From assembly GCF_004564375.1 (NCBI RefSeq), contig NZ_CP038267.1, positions 2,482,501-2,546,500 on the forward strand: a stretch of DNA of 64,000 bases, written 5' to 3'. Position numbers and translations under genes: made by a program. Below, piece by piece: positions 27,056-36,546 of the stretch. The number at the start of each line of letters is the position of its first letter. The first letter of the stretch is position 1. The notes below the pieces were generated by a model. That model was not told the origin of the DNA. It saw only the letters and a list, made by a program, of their open reading frames with translations, and ran no database searches. The stretch is from Nocardioides euryhalodurans (lineage in GTDB: Bacteria > Actinomycetota > Actinomycetes > Propionibacteriales > Nocardioidaceae).

Positions 27056-27724
27056 TCAGCCGGACGGGGGTCCACGCGGCTCCGGGGATGGGACGGCCGG
27101 GCCCGACGGGGGGTTCCCCGGCAGGTCGTGACCGTGCTCACGCGGCGGGGCGAGCACGCCGAGGAGTCCGGCCAGCCGGGTGCGGCCGCGCGAGCACCGC
27201 GACTTCACGGTTCCCTCCGCGCAGTCGAGGATCGTCGCCGCTTCGGCGACGGAGTAGCCCTCCATGTCGACCAGGACGAGGGCGGCCCGCTGCTCGGCCG
27301 GCAGCTCGGCCAGGGCGGCGACGACGAGCCGGCGCCGCTCGGCGAGCTCGGCCTCCTCGGCGGGGTCGGCCGGCGTGCTGGTGGCGAGCGAGCCCCGGTC
27401 GCCCCGCTCGTCGAGGTCGTCAGGGAGCGGCTCGACGCGGCGCACCTTCGCGGCGCGCAGGCGGTCGAGGCAGGCGTTGACCACGACCCGGTGCAGCCAG
27501 GTCGTGACCGCGGCCTCGCCGCGGAACGAGCCCGCCCGGCGGTACGCCGCCACCATCGCGTCCTGGAGCCCGTCGGCCGCGTCGTCGGGACTGCCCATGG
27601 TGCGCAGCGCGACCGCCCACAACCGGTCGCGATGGCGGCTGAAGAGCAGTCCGAAGGCCGCCGTGTCGCCCTGCACGTGCGCCGCGAGCAGCTCGGCGTC
27701 GGTCCGCTCGTCGGAGGGGATCAT
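27056..27724 (-). CDS. sigM: ECF RNA polymerase sigma factor SigM
   Basis: 222 residues from the ATG overlapping the pseudokinase stop. Region 2 includes [19 protein letters not shown] and [19 protein letters not shown]; region 4 includes [20 protein letters not shown] and [17 protein letters not shown]. Locus (murJ-pseudokinase upstream, anti-sigma, trxB and trxA downstream) matches actinobacterial SigM. The C-terminal 25 residues are Pro/Gly-rich. Probably responds to envelope or thiol stress. Confidence 0.9.
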   Translation of the reverse strand: MIPSDERTDAELLAAHVQGDTAAFGLLFSRHRDRLWAVALRTMGSPDDAADGLQDAMVAAYRRAGSFRGEAAVTTWLHRVVVNACLDRLRAAKVRRVEPLPDDLDERGDRGSLATSTPADPAEEAELAERRRLVVAALAELPAEQRAALVLVDMEGYSVAEAATILDCAEGTVKSRCSRGRTRLAGLLGVLAPPREHGHDLPGNPPSGPAVPSPEPRGPPSG

Positions 27725-29733
27725 CCCCGGACCGCGACTTCGGCGACCTCGCCACGGAACCCGTCGGACACCGCCGGCAGCGACGTCAGCCACACCACGA
27801 GGTACTGGCCCGACGCGGGCTCCTCGAGCGTGGTCCGCAGTCGGTCGCCCCCCACGGTGCCGGAGCCCACGGGCTCCAGCTCGCCGACGCCGGCGGGGTC
27901 CTCGTCGGTGACGTAGTAGGTGACGCCGGTGGGAGCCCCCACCGTGGTCAGGTCGATCTCGGCGACCTCCTGGGTGTATCCGAGGTCCACCACCAGCCCG
28001 ACGCCGGTCTTGAGGCCGCCCGGTCCGAACTGTTGGTCGTAGGTGCTGGTCGGCCATGTGGTGGCCGGGTCCCCGTCCACGGCGAGGGGCGCCGAGTCGC
28101 TGTTCTCCTCCGCGGGGTCCCCCTGGGGGTCGAGGTCGCGCGCGCCGGCGATCTCCAGATCCTGCAGCGGCTGCTGCTCCTCGGTCGCCTGGGTGGGGCT
28201 GGGGGAGTCGGGCTCCGGCTCGGCGCCGAGGGGTGTCTTGCCGCGGCCGAGGTTGTAGGCGATCACGACGGCGACCAGGAGCAGCAGCGAGACACCGATC
28301 AGCGCAGCGAGCCGGATCCAGGAGCGCCCGGGGACGGCGTCCTCGTCGTCGGAGTCCTCGGTCACGGGGATCACGCCGCTGCCGGTCCCGGCCGCGGCTC
28401 CCGTCGCGGTGTCCCAGGGCCAGTAGTCCGGCTGACCGGGCGTCGCGGCGCCCGGCCGGGGCCGCCGGGCGGGACCGCCGTCCTCGGGCTCGGGGGCGAA
28501 GAGCGGGCGCTCGGGCGGGTCCTCGAGCGGCGGGGGCGGCGGGGGCGGTCCCTGGCGGGCCGAGAACCAGCTGACCTCGTCCTCCTCGTCGTCGAAGATC
28601 GGCATCCCGGCCTGGGTGGGCTGGTCGACCGGGTCGGACTGGTCGGCGGTGTCGTCGTCGAGCGGTGCGGGCGCGTCGGCGGGCGTGGTGCCCCCGGCCG
28701 GTGTGGGCGGGGCAGCGGGCGGCACGGCCGGCGTCGCCAGCGTCGGCGCGAGGCCGGTGTCCGCGGGGACGTCGTCCCGTTCGGTCCCCCCGACGCCCGG
28801 TGCCTCCGGCTCGGTCTCGGGCTCGGGCTCCGGCTCGGGGGACGCCATCGCCTGGGTGGCCTCGGGGTCGGGCGGCCGGCGTTCAGGCGGACGTCGCTCG
28901 GGGACGGCGAGCGCCCCGGCCCCGTGGACACCGTTGAGGGGCGAGGCCTGCACCATCCCGGTCGGGTCGCCGACGTAGTCGTGGAGCGCGTCGGCGAGCC
29001 CGGCGGCCGTGTGGAGGTTGTGCCGGGAGCTCGAGGGGGAGGCCGCGAAGGGATTGAGGACCTGGTCGCAGATCGCGTCGAGGACCCGGGGGATCCCGGC
29101 CCGTACCTGCCGGGGCCGCAGCCAGTGGCCCTGGGCCTGCGGTGCGACCGGCACCTCCGAGGTCGAGCTGCCGGCCCACTTGCCGGTGAGGGTGTAGTAG
29201 AGCAGCCCGCCGAGGTCCGTCACGTCGTCGGAGACCCGGCCGGCCGGGAGCCCCCGCAGGGCCGCGTCCACGCAGCAGCCGATCACCCTCACCGAGCCGC
29301 TGTGGTCGATCAGCACGTTCTCCGGCACCAGCCGGCCGTGGGCGACCCGCTGCTCGTGGGCGACCGCGATCGAGGCGGCCACCTCGGAGACGATCCACGC
29401 CGCGCGTCGGGGCGGCAGCGGCCCCTCCAGCGGCAGCAGGATGTCGAGCGAGGTGCCGGCCCCCCACTCGTTGACGACGTAGGACATGCCGTCGCGCTGG
29501 TCGGCGTCGAGGACGCGGAGCAGCCGTCTGTCCAGGACCGTCGCCGAGAGCCGGGCCGCCTCGGTGAGGCCGGGGGCCCGGTCGTCGTCGTCGGCGATGC
29601 AGTGGAGGGCGACGTGCCGGTCGAGGACGCGGTCGTGGGCCCGCCAGAACCGGCCGTTCCCGCTCTCGTTGAGCAGGTCGACCAGCCGGTAGCGGTCGGC
29701 GAGCACGTCACCCGGCCTCGCTGCCTGCGTCAC
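27721..29733 (-). CDS. Membrane-anchored pseudokinase (MurJ regulatory partner)
   Basis: 670 residues. Residues 1-260 have the Ser/Thr kinase fold (LADRYRLVDLLNESGNGRFW) but lack the three catalytic residues: VALHC replaces VAxK, HGRLVPEN replaces HRDLKPEN, and VIGCCVD replaces DFG. A Pro/Glu/Asp-rich linker (about 270-470) precedes one membrane segment (about 474-494) and an external C-terminal beta domain resembling discoidin/F5-8 type carbohydrate binding. In M. tuberculosis the equivalent module is fused to MviN and recruits FhaA when phosphorylated. Here it is a separate gene 47 bp after murJ and overlaps sigM. Confidence 0.82.
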   Translation of the reverse strand: MTQAARPGDVLADRYRLVDLLNESGNGRFWRAHDRVLDRHVALHCIADDDDRAPGLTEAARLSATVLDRRLLRVLDADQRDGMSYVVNEWGAGTSLDILLPLEGPLPPRRAAWIVSEVAASIAVAHEQRVAHGRLVPENVLIDHSGSVRVIGCCVDAALRGLPAGRVSDDVTDLGGLLYYTLTGKWAGSSTSEVPVAPQAQGHWLRPRQVRAGIPRVLDAICDQVLNPFAASPSSSRHNLHTAAGLADALHDYVGDPTGMVQASPLNGVHGAGALAVPERRPPERRPPDPEATQAMASPEPEPEPETEPEAPGVGGTERDDVPADTGLAPTLATPAVPPAAPPTPAGGTTPADAPAPLDDDTADQSDPVDQPTQAGMPIFDDEEDEVSWFSARQGPPPPPPPLEDPPERPLFAPEPEDGGPARRPRPGAATPGQPDYWPWDTATGAAAGTGSGVIPVTEDSDDEDAVPGRSWIRLAALIGVSLLLLVAVVIAYNLGRGKTPLGAEPEPDSPSPTQATEEQQPLQDLEIAGARDLDPQGDPAEENSDSAPLAVDGDPATTWPTSTYDQQFGPGGLKTGVGLVVDLGYTQEVAEIDLTTVGAPTGVTYYVTDEDPAGVGELEPVGSGTVGGDRLRTTLEEPASGQYLVVWLTSLPAVSDGFRGEVAEVAVRG

Positions 29734-29780
29734 GGTCCTCCGAACCCCCTAGCGCTCGCTCGTCGTCATGGTAGGTCGCC

Positions 29781-31466
29781 TCATGCCTGTCGTCGCGACG
29801 GTAGCCGCCGCAGCACCGTGTCGAGCACCCCGGTGACCTCCTCGAGCCGCAGCAGGCGCGCCAGCAGCACGAACACGACCACGTCGACGGTGGTGACCGC
29901 CAGCGCCCGGAGCAGCGCGACCACCAGGTGCGGGTCCGGGCCGAGCACGCCGAGCAGCAGGTGGACCACGTACGCGGCCGCGGTGGAGACCAGGGCTGCG
30001 AGCAGCAACCGGCCCACGAAGCCGAGCAGCGACGCCGCGGACCCGGGCACGCGGGTGCCGGGTCCGGCGTCGGCACGCAACCGGCGCACGAGCACCACCG
30101 AGGAGACGATCGCGCCGACGAGGTACGACGAGCCGTACGCCAGCACCAGGGCGGGCGAGGTCTGCGCCGCGGTCGACTCCCGGACCAGCAGCACCGCGAC
30201 GGCGATGTTGGTGGCCGCGATGACGCACTGGATGAGGAACACGGTGCGGGTGCGCTCGAGGGCGTAGAACCCGCGGAGCATCAGGTAGTGGACGGTGAAG
30301 AACACCAGCCCGATCCCGAAGAGCGCGAGCGTGGGGGCGAAGTTCTGGTAGCTGTCGCGGCCAGCCCCGTACCCCCAGATGACGTGGGCGGCGTCGCGGG
30401 CCACGAGGGGCAGCAGCAGCGCGAACGGGACGATCACCGCGAGGGCGGTGCGCAGCGCCATCACCAGCGTCCGCGACAGCCCGGCCTGGTCGTCGGCGGC
30501 CGCCTGCTCGGAGAGCCGGGGCAGGATCGCGGTCGCCAGCGACACGGTGATGACCGAGTGGGGGACCATCACGATCAGGAAGGCGTAGGAGTAGACGGTG
30601 TAGCCCGTCGCGCCCGGCGCCTCGCCCAGGGTGCTGGCCGGACCGCCCGTCGCGAGCTTGACGACCACGGCGTAGGCGATCTGGTTGACGATCACGAAGA
30701 GCAGCGTCCAGACGCTGAGCCGCAGGGTGTGGCCGAGCCCGGAGTCGCGCAGGTCGAAGCGCGGCCGGAAGCGGTAGCCGACCCGGCGCAGGTACGGGAG
30801 CAGCACCAGCAGCTGCACGACGATGCCGAGCGTCGACCCGAGTCCCAGCATCGCCTCCTGCCCGGGGGTGAAGGGCCCGCCCTGCTCCTCGGGACCGGCC
30901 GGGCCGAAGGTGAGCAGGTAGGTCGCCAGCATCGCGATCGCGATCAGGTTGTTGGCGATGGGCGCCCACATCATCGGGCCGAAGAGGCCCCGCGCGTTGA
31001 GGATCTGGCCCGCCAGGACGAACATGCCGTAGAAGAAGACCTGGGGCAGGCACCAGCGGGCGAAGGCGTTGATGGAGTCGACGTGGGCGGCCAGCTCCGG
31101 CGTGTCGAACTCCGGGCTCAGGAACAGCTGCATCACCCACGGCGCCGCGACGACCAGCACGATCGTCACCAGGCCCAGGAACGTGGCGGCGAGCGTGACG
31201 ACGCGGTTGGTGTAGGCCTCGCCGCCGTCCGGGTCGTTCTTCATGGTCCGGACCAGCTGCGGGACCAGCACCGCGTTGAAGATGCCGCCGGCCAGCAGGA
31301 TGTAGAGCATGTTGGGCACGGTGTTGGCCACGTTGAAGAGCTCCGCGTGGAGCCCCGCGCCCAGCGCCGCGATCAGCAGGGCGGAGCGGACGAAGCCGCT
31401 CAGCCGCGAGACGACCGTGCCGGCCGCCATCACCGCCGTGGAGGAGAGGATCTTGGAGTCGCTCAC
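29781..31466 (-). CDS. murJ: Lipid II flippase MurJ (MviN)
   Basis: 561 residues from the GTG of VSDSKILSSTAVMAAGTVVSRL, with about 14 membrane helices. Family motifs: GTVVSRLSGFVRSALL in TM1, FNVANTVPNMLYILLAGGIFNAV, and TVSLATAILPRLSEQAA. It flips lipid II across the cytoplasmic membrane for peptidoglycan synthesis. Its start overlaps the DUF6049 gene stop by 3 nt (GTGA). It lacks the C-terminal pseudokinase found fused in mycobacteria, supplied here by the next gene. Confidence 0.95.
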   Translation of the reverse strand: MSDSKILSSTAVMAAGTVVSRLSGFVRSALLIAALGAGLHAELFNVANTVPNMLYILLAGGIFNAVLVPQLVRTMKNDPDGGEAYTNRVVTLAATFLGLVTIVLVVAAPWVMQLFLSPEFDTPELAAHVDSINAFARWCLPQVFFYGMFVLAGQILNARGLFGPMMWAPIANNLIAIAMLATYLLTFGPAGPEEQGGPFTPGQEAMLGLGSTLGIVVQLLVLLPYLRRVGYRFRPRFDLRDSGLGHTLRLSVWTLLFVIVNQIAYAVVVKLATGGPASTLGEAPGATGYTVYSYAFLIVMVPHSVITVSLATAILPRLSEQAAADDQAGLSRTLVMALRTALAVIVPFALLLPLVARDAAHVIWGYGAGRDSYQNFAPTLALFGIGLVFFTVHYLMLRGFYALERTRTVFLIQCVIAATNIAVAVLLVRESTAAQTSPALVLAYGSSYLVGAIVSSVVLVRRLRADAGPGTRVPGSAASLLGFVGRLLLAALVSTAAAYVVHLLLGVLGPDPHLVVALLRALAVTTVDVVVFVLLARLLRLEEVTGVLDTVLRRLPSRRQA

Positions 31467-33553
31467 GCGCGCTCGCTCCGGATCCGCTGCACCAGGCGGA
31501 CGGCGATCGCCAGGAACAGCAGGCCCACGCCGATCCCGAGGATCACCCAGATCACCTCGCTGACCTGGGTGGAGCGCACCGGGAGCGTGGCCGAGGACCC
31601 CAGCGGCGTCCCCGTGTCGTCGGTGACGACGAGGCGTACGTAGTGGACGCCCGGCCGGTCGGCGCTCGCGTCGAGCTGGACCGTCTGGCGTCCCCGGGGG
31701 GCCAGGTCGATGGTCTGGGGCACCTCGACCGACAGCGCGGCGTCGGTGATCGCCTTGAGGGACACCGTCACCGGGTGGTCGAGCCGGTTGGTGACGGTGG
31801 TGACGAAGCCGCCGGTCGCGCTGGACAGCGTGACCCCCAGCGGGGCACGGACCCGCACTGCGGACAGCCGGCGCTCCACCCACTCCTGCGAGCGCATGGT
31901 CTGGGTCCGCACCCGCTCGGCCACGTCGCGGTTGAAGTAGGAGAGCGAGGCCAGTGCCTCGTCGGACACCTGCCGGTCGACCACGTCGTTCTGCGTGAGC
32001 ACGTTGGCCAGGGTGGCGCCACCCTCCAGCAGGGCCTCGGCGGCGAGGAAGTTGGCCGCCGGCAGCTCGCGCTCCCGCTCCTCCGGGGGATAGGCGAGCG
32101 CATCGGGGGCGAGCTCCCTGGCGCCGGTGAGGGAGGTGAGGTCGGTCAGGTCGACCCAGTCGACGTCCAGGCCCGTGAAGAACTGGCGCGGGTCGGCGGG
32201 GGACCACGCGCGGGGGAGCACCGCGACCAGCGTGGGCCGCCCGCCGGACAGCGTGCGTACGGCGGCCTCCGCGAGCAGCCGCTGCCGCAGGGCCACGGCG
32301 GTGAGCGGGTCCTCGGGGCCCGGTCCACCGAGCGACACGTCCGAGTCGGCGACGTGGACCACCCGCCCGTCGACGTCGAAGACGTTGCCGGTGCGCTCCT
32401 CCGGGAGGCTGTCGTCGCCGAGCAGGGTGACCGTGCCGGACGGCACGCGGGCGAGGGCGTCGGGCGAGAGGAGACCCTCCGGCGGCGCCACCACCGGCTC
32501 CGCAGGTAGGTCGAAGGCGGCGACCTCCTCACCGGAGCGCTCCCGGGCGGCGGTGAGGAGGTCCTGGCCGTGGTCGGTGGCGGCGGAGACGTCGGGGTCT
32601 CCGTAGGCCAGCGTGAGGATCCGGTCGCCGACCAGCACCTCGTCCATGCGCTCCAGCCAGGCGGTCCCCTGCACCGCGGCCGGGTCGTCGGCCGCGGCCT
32701 CCTCGTCCTCGGAGGCCGTCGACCCCGACCCGCTGGGGGACTCGCTGGGCTCCTCGCTCGGCTCGGGGGCGGAATCGTCCTCGACGGTGTCGGCGAGGCT
32801 GCGCGGAGGGTTGCCGGCGACCAGTCGCTGCACCGCCTGGGGCACCGCCGGGTCCACCAGCCAGGTGAGGGGGCGCGACCCGGCGGCTGCGCCGAGGTCG
32901 GCCAGCGTCTCGAGCGAGCCGCCGGTGGAGAGGGCGTCCACCCAGCTGCGGGTCCCGGTGATGGATCCGTCGCGGGCGTGCCGGACGGCGCGGCGCATCG
33001 GGACGACCAGGGCGGTCCGCACGGGCCGCGCGGACTGCTCCACGAGGGGGAGGAAGGTGCGGGCCCGTCCGTCGGCCACGCCGTCCCGGAAGGCGGTGGT
33101 GTTGCCCAGTGCGTGGGCACCGAACCAGTAGGCGCCCGGCTGGTCGACCGGGATCTGGTCGCGCCGCAGCCGGATGGAGTACGACGTGGTCTCACCCGGG
33201 TCGAGCGACCCGATGCTGTCGAAGGTGCCGACGGTCGTGATCCGGTCACCCACCTCGACGTCGGTCGGGACCTCGGCCGCGGCGGCCAGCTCGTCGGTGG
33301 TGGTCAGCGGTACGTCGTCGATGAAGGCGTGCACGTTGATGGCCCGCCACCGCTCGTCGCTGACGTTGGTGACCGTGCCGCGCATGGTGACCGGTCCACG
33401 CTCGGGGAGCTCCCCCGGTGTGAGCTCCTCGATCGTCACCAGGAGCGGGTCCTCGGGGTCGATCGGAGCCGCTGCCGCCGGGGCTGCCGGCACCACCGCC
33501 AGCACCGCTGCTGCGGCCACGAGGGCAGGCAGCAGGGACGGCGGTCGGGGCAC
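31463..33553 (-). CDS. DUF6049 family secreted/membrane protein (Rv3909-like)
   Basis: About 696 residues from the GTG at 33553; a GTG at 33610 would add 19 residues before the signal peptide. A signal sequence (LLPALVAAAAVLAVVPAAPAAAA) leads a large external region that begins with an Ig-like fold (LVTIEELTPGELPERGPVTM) and includes an acidic low-complexity stretch (SEEPSESPSGSGS). One C-terminal membrane helix (IWVILGIGVGLLFLAIAVRL) ends in RIRSERA. It always precedes murJ in actinobacteria; function unknown, presumably envelope-related. Coupled to murJ. Confidence 0.8.
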   Translation of the reverse strand: MPRPPSLLPALVAAAAVLAVVPAAPAAAAPIDPEDPLLVTIEELTPGELPERGPVTMRGTVTNVSDERWRAINVHAFIDDVPLTTTDELAAAAEVPTDVEVGDRITTVGTFDSIGSLDPGETTSYSIRLRRDQIPVDQPGAYWFGAHALGNTTAFRDGVADGRARTFLPLVEQSARPVRTALVVPMRRAVRHARDGSITGTRSWVDALSTGGSLETLADLGAAAGSRPLTWLVDPAVPQAVQRLVAGNPPRSLADTVEDDSAPEPSEEPSESPSGSGSTASEDEEAAADDPAAVQGTAWLERMDEVLVGDRILTLAYGDPDVSAATDHGQDLLTAARERSGEEVAAFDLPAEPVVAPPEGLLSPDALARVPSGTVTLLGDDSLPEERTGNVFDVDGRVVHVADSDVSLGGPGPEDPLTAVALRQRLLAEAAVRTLSGGRPTLVAVLPRAWSPADPRQFFTGLDVDWVDLTDLTSLTGARELAPDALAYPPEERERELPAANFLAAEALLEGGATLANVLTQNDVVDRQVSDEALASLSYFNRDVAERVRTQTMRSQEWVERRLSAVRVRAPLGVTLSSATGGFVTTVTNRLDHPVTVSLKAITDAALSVEVPQTIDLAPRGRQTVQLDASADRPGVHYVRLVVTDDTGTPLGSSATLPVRSTQVSEVIWVILGIGVGLLFLAIAVRLVQRIRSERA

Positions 33554-33696
33554 GGCGCCGACTCTATCCGGCGCCGGTGGCGCCCCGGTCTGCCCGTGGG
33601 CGCGGGTCACCGACGCGTCCCCGGCTTGCTCCCGGGGCGGCCGCGGCAGCTCGCCGGTGCGACCCGCGGCGGCTCCGGACGATAGAGTTCGCGGTC

Positions 33697-35148
33697 GTGT
33701 CCGAGCCCGTCCCGCCCGTCGTCAGCATGGTCGACGCACAGCAGTCGATGCGGGCCGAGCTGGACCGGCTCGCCCCGCTCCTCGAGCCGTTGGGCGAGCG
33801 GTTCGCGGCTGCCGGCCACGCCCTCCACCTCGTGGGGGGCCCGGTGCGCGACGCGATGCTCGGTCGGCAGGGCGTCGACATCGACCTGACGACCTCGGCC
33901 CGGCCGGAGGAGACCGAGCGGCTGGTCACCGGCTGGGCCGACGCCGTCTGGGACGTGGGCCGGGCCTTCGGCACCATCGGTGCCCGCAAGGGCCCGTGGC
34001 AGGTCGAGATCACGACGTACCGCTCCGAGGAGTACGACCCCACGTCCCGCAAGCCCGACGTCGCCTTCGGTGACGACCTCGCCGGCGACCTCGGTCGTCG
34101 CGACTTCACCGTCAACGCGATGGCCGTGAACGTGGCCGACCGCTCGTTCGAGGACCCCTACGGCGGCGTGGTGGACCTCGCCCACGGACTGCTCCGGACC
34201 CCGGGCCGGCCGGAGGACAGCTTCTCCGACGACCCGCTGCGGATGATGCGCGCGGCCCGGTTCTCCGCCACGCTCGGCTTCGCCGTGGCCCCGGAGGTGG
34301 TCGCGGCGATGACCGCGATGGCCGACCGGATCTCGATCATCTCGGCCGAGCGGGTCCGCGACGAGCTGGTCAAGCTGGTGTGCGCGCCCCACCCCCGCCG
34401 CGGGCTGGCGCTCCTGGTGGAGACCGGGCTGGCCGGCCACGTGCTGCCCGAGCTGCCCGCGCTGGCGCTCGAGCGCGACGAGCACCACCGGCACAAGGAC
34501 GTCTACGAGCACACGCTGACCGTCCTCGAGCAGGCGATCGACCTCGAGCACCGGCTGCCCGGGACGCCTGACTTCGTCGTCCGCTTCGCGGCGCTGATGC
34601 ACGACGTCGGCAAGCCGCGGACCCGACGGTTCGTCGACGACGGCACGGTCACCTTCCACCACCACGACGTGGTGGGCGCCAAGATGACGCGCAAGCGGAT
34701 GCAGGCGCTGCGCTTCTCCAGCGCGGAGGTGGACGCGGTCGCGACGCTGGTCGAGCTGCACCTGCGGTTCCACGGCTACGGCGGCGGTGAGTGGACCGAC
34801 TCCGCCGTGCGCCGCTACGTCCGGGACGCCGGGGACCAGCTGGAGCGGCTGCACATCCTGACCCGCGCCGACTGCACCACCCGCAACCGCCGCAAGGCCG
34901 AGCGGCTGCGGCGCAGCTACGACGACCTGGAGGCGCGGATCGAGCGGCTCTCCGAGGAGGAGGAGCTCGCCTCCCTCCGGCCCGACCTCAGCGGCTTCCA
35001 GATCATGGAGCTGCTGGGCATCGGCCCGGGTCGCGAGGTGGGCGAGGCCTACCGGTTCCTGCTGGAGCTGCGGATGGACGAGGGACCGCTGGGGGAGGAC
35101 GAGGCCGGCCGCCGGTTGCAGGAGTGGTGGGCCTCCCGCACCCCCTGA
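33697..35148 (+). CDS. pcnA: CCA tRNA nucleotidyltransferase
   Basis: 483 residues from the GTG of VSEPVPPVVSMVD (an ATG 30 bp later is possible). Nucleotidyltransferase signature LVGGPVRDAMLGRQGVDIDL with the catalytic DxD, the RRDFTVNAMAVN motif, and an HD domain (HKDVYEHTL, MHDVGKPRTRRF). Adds or repairs the 3' CCA of tRNAs; the HD domain may have phosphohydrolase activity. It is divergent from the DUF6049-murJ operon, as in mycobacteria (Rv3907c). The NUDIX gene usually between them is absent. Confidence 0.94.
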   Translation: MSEPVPPVVSMVDAQQSMRAELDRLAPLLEPLGERFAAAGHALHLVGGPVRDAMLGRQGVDIDLTTSARPEETERLVTGWADAVWDVGRAFGTIGARKGPWQVEITTYRSEEYDPTSRKPDVAFGDDLAGDLGRRDFTVNAMAVNVADRSFEDPYGGVVDLAHGLLRTPGRPEDSFSDDPLRMMRAARFSATLGFAVAPEVVAAMTAMADRISIISAERVRDELVKLVCAPHPRRGLALLVETGLAGHVLPELPALALERDEHHRHKDVYEHTLTVLEQAIDLEHRLPGTPDFVVRFAALMHDVGKPRTRRFVDDGTVTFHHHDVVGAKMTRKRMQALRFSSAEVDAVATLVELHLRFHGYGGGEWTDSAVRRYVRDAGDQLERLHILTRADCTTRNRRKAERLRRSYDDLEARIERLSEEEELASLRPDLSGFQIMELLGIGPGREVGEAYRFLLELRMDEGPLGEDEAGRRLQEWWASRTP

Positions 35149-35152
35149 GCCG

Positions 35153-35821
35153 TCAGGAGGCTCGACGCACGACCTTGAGGTTGAAGTGGGGCGTGCCCAG
35201 CGCGGCCATCAGCCGCAGCCAGAGCGGCAGCACCATCTCGGTGCCACGGGCGGTCTCGATCCCCCCGAGGTCGATCACGTCGTCGTGCCCGAACGACTCG
35301 AGCAGTGCGACGACCAGGGCCTTGGCCCCGGCGTCGTCACCGGAGACGAACACGGTGCTCGACGTGCCCAGCGCTGCGGGCTCGACCATCAGCGAGGCGT
35401 TGAGGGTGTTGAGGCTCTTGACGACCCGCAGTCCCGGGAACCGGCGCTGCAGCTGTTCGCCCAGCGAGTCGGTGTCCTTGACGAACAGGCTGGGTGGGAA
35501 CCCGGCGGAGAAGTCCAGCGGGTTGGAGATGTCGAGCACCACCGTCCCATCGAGGTGGTCGCCCCCGGCGGCAGCGAGCATGTCGTGGGACGCCGCGCCG
35601 TTGCCCGCCAGCACGACCAGCTCGGCACCGGCGGTCGCCTCGGCGTACGGGGCGAGGGTGACCTCGGGGTGCTCGCCGAGCCACGCGCCGACGTCGGGTT
35701 CGGTACGCGCCAGCGTGGCCTCCGGGTCGCGGGTGCCGACGGTGACGGTGTGGCCGAGTCCGGACAGCCGGGCGGCGAGGGCCTGCCCGACCATGCCGGT
35801 GCCGAGGACGGCGATCTTCAT
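35153..35821 (-). CDS. NADP-dependent oxidoreductase, F420H2:NADP-reductase-like
   Basis: 222 residues from the ATG after GGAGCAGCAG. A Rossmann motif GTGMVGQALAARL and GTRDPEATLA (NADP phosphate pocket) open the protein; LDISNPLDFSAGFPPSLF and VVKSLNTLNASLM match the NADPH-F420 reductase/coenzyme-binding family (COG2085). The substrate could be F420 or another cofactor or metabolite. It is divergent from a TetR repressor with two palindromes between them, so is most likely TetR-controlled and inducible. Confidence 0.82.
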   Translation of the reverse strand: MKIAVLGTGMVGQALAARLSGLGHTVTVGTRDPEATLARTEPDVGAWLGEHPEVTLAPYAEATAGAELVVLAGNGAASHDMLAAAGGDHLDGTVVLDISNPLDFSAGFPPSLFVKDTDSLGEQLQRRFPGLRVVKSLNTLNASLMVEPAALGTSSTVFVSGDDAGAKALVVALLESFGHDDVIDLGGIETARGTEMVLPLWLRLMAALGTPHFNLKVVRRAS

Positions 35822-35841
35822 CTGCTGCTCCTGACGAGGGG

Positions 35842-35863
35842 TAGACAGACCGGTCTGCCTGTC
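35842..35863. promoter_or_regulatory. TetR operator 1
   Basis: The palindrome CAGACCGGTCTG is flanked by TAGA on the left and CCTGTC on the right. It sits 25 bp upstream of the oxidoreductase ATG. Confidence 0.65.
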
Positions 35864-35876
35864 GTTGGCTGGACCG

Positions 35877-35900
35877 TAGCAGACAGATCTGTCTACTATC
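35877..35900. promoter_or_regulatory. TetR operator 2
   Basis: The perfect palindrome AGACAGATCTGTCT (35881-35894) with GTAGC before and ACTATC after. It shares the AGACAGANC half with operator 1, whose centre is 36 bp away, and ends 12 bp before the TetR GTG. Confidence 0.7.
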
Positions 35901-35905
35901 AACGC

Positions 35906-36469
35906 GTGGCACCGTCCCCCGCGCGGCAGCGCATCCTCGACACGGCGTTCCGCCTCTTCTACCGCCACGGGCTGCGGGCGGTGGGCGTCGACCTGCTGAT
36001 CGCGGAGTCGGGCGTGGCCAAGGCGACCTTCTACAAGCACTTCCCGGGCAAGGACGACCTGGTGCTCGCCTACCTCGACCGGGTCGACGAGGTGTGGACC
36101 GGTCAGCTCCGGGCGGCGGCGTCGGCCGCGGGCACCCGCCCGGCCGACCAGCTCGTGGGCCTCTTCGACGCCCTCGGCACGGCGTGCCGGCGGGAGGGCT
36201 ATCGCGGCTGCGCCTTCCTCAACGCCGCCGCGGAGTCCACGCCCGGCGGTCCGGTGCACCAGCGGACGGTGGCGCACAAGCGTGGGGTCCGCACGTGGGT
36301 GCAGGACCTCGCGACCGACGCGGGGGCCGAGCGGCCCGACGCCCTGGCCCGGGCGCTGACCCTGTTGCTCGACGGCGGACTGGCCGACGGCGCCCTCGAG
36401 GCCGACCCGGCCGTCGCCGACCAGGCCCGGGAGAGCGCCCGGCAGCTGGTGGCCGCCGCGGTCGGCTGA
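35906..36469 (+). CDS. TetR/AcrR family transcriptional regulator
   Basis: 187 residues from GTG (VAPSPARQRILDTAFRLFYRHG). The N-terminal HTH contains VDLLIAESGVAKATFYKHFPGKDDLVLAYL. The C-terminal ligand domain includes the YRGCAFLNAAAE motif of the TetR_C_33/LmrA-YxaF type. Likely represses itself and the divergent NADP oxidoreductase through the two operators. Ligand unknown. Confidence 0.92.
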   Translation: MAPSPARQRILDTAFRLFYRHGLRAVGVDLLIAESGVAKATFYKHFPGKDDLVLAYLDRVDEVWTGQLRAAASAAGTRPADQLVGLFDALGTACRREGYRGCAFLNAAAESTPGGPVHQRTVAHKRGVRTWVQDLATDAGAERPDALARALTLLLDGGLADGALEADPAVADQARESARQLVAAAVG

Positions 36470-36546
36470 CCCGGGGCCCGGGGCCCGCGCGCCGCACGTG
36501 GTCCGGGTCACGGCGCAGGGCGTCCCGTCCCCGCTAGGTTCGCCGG

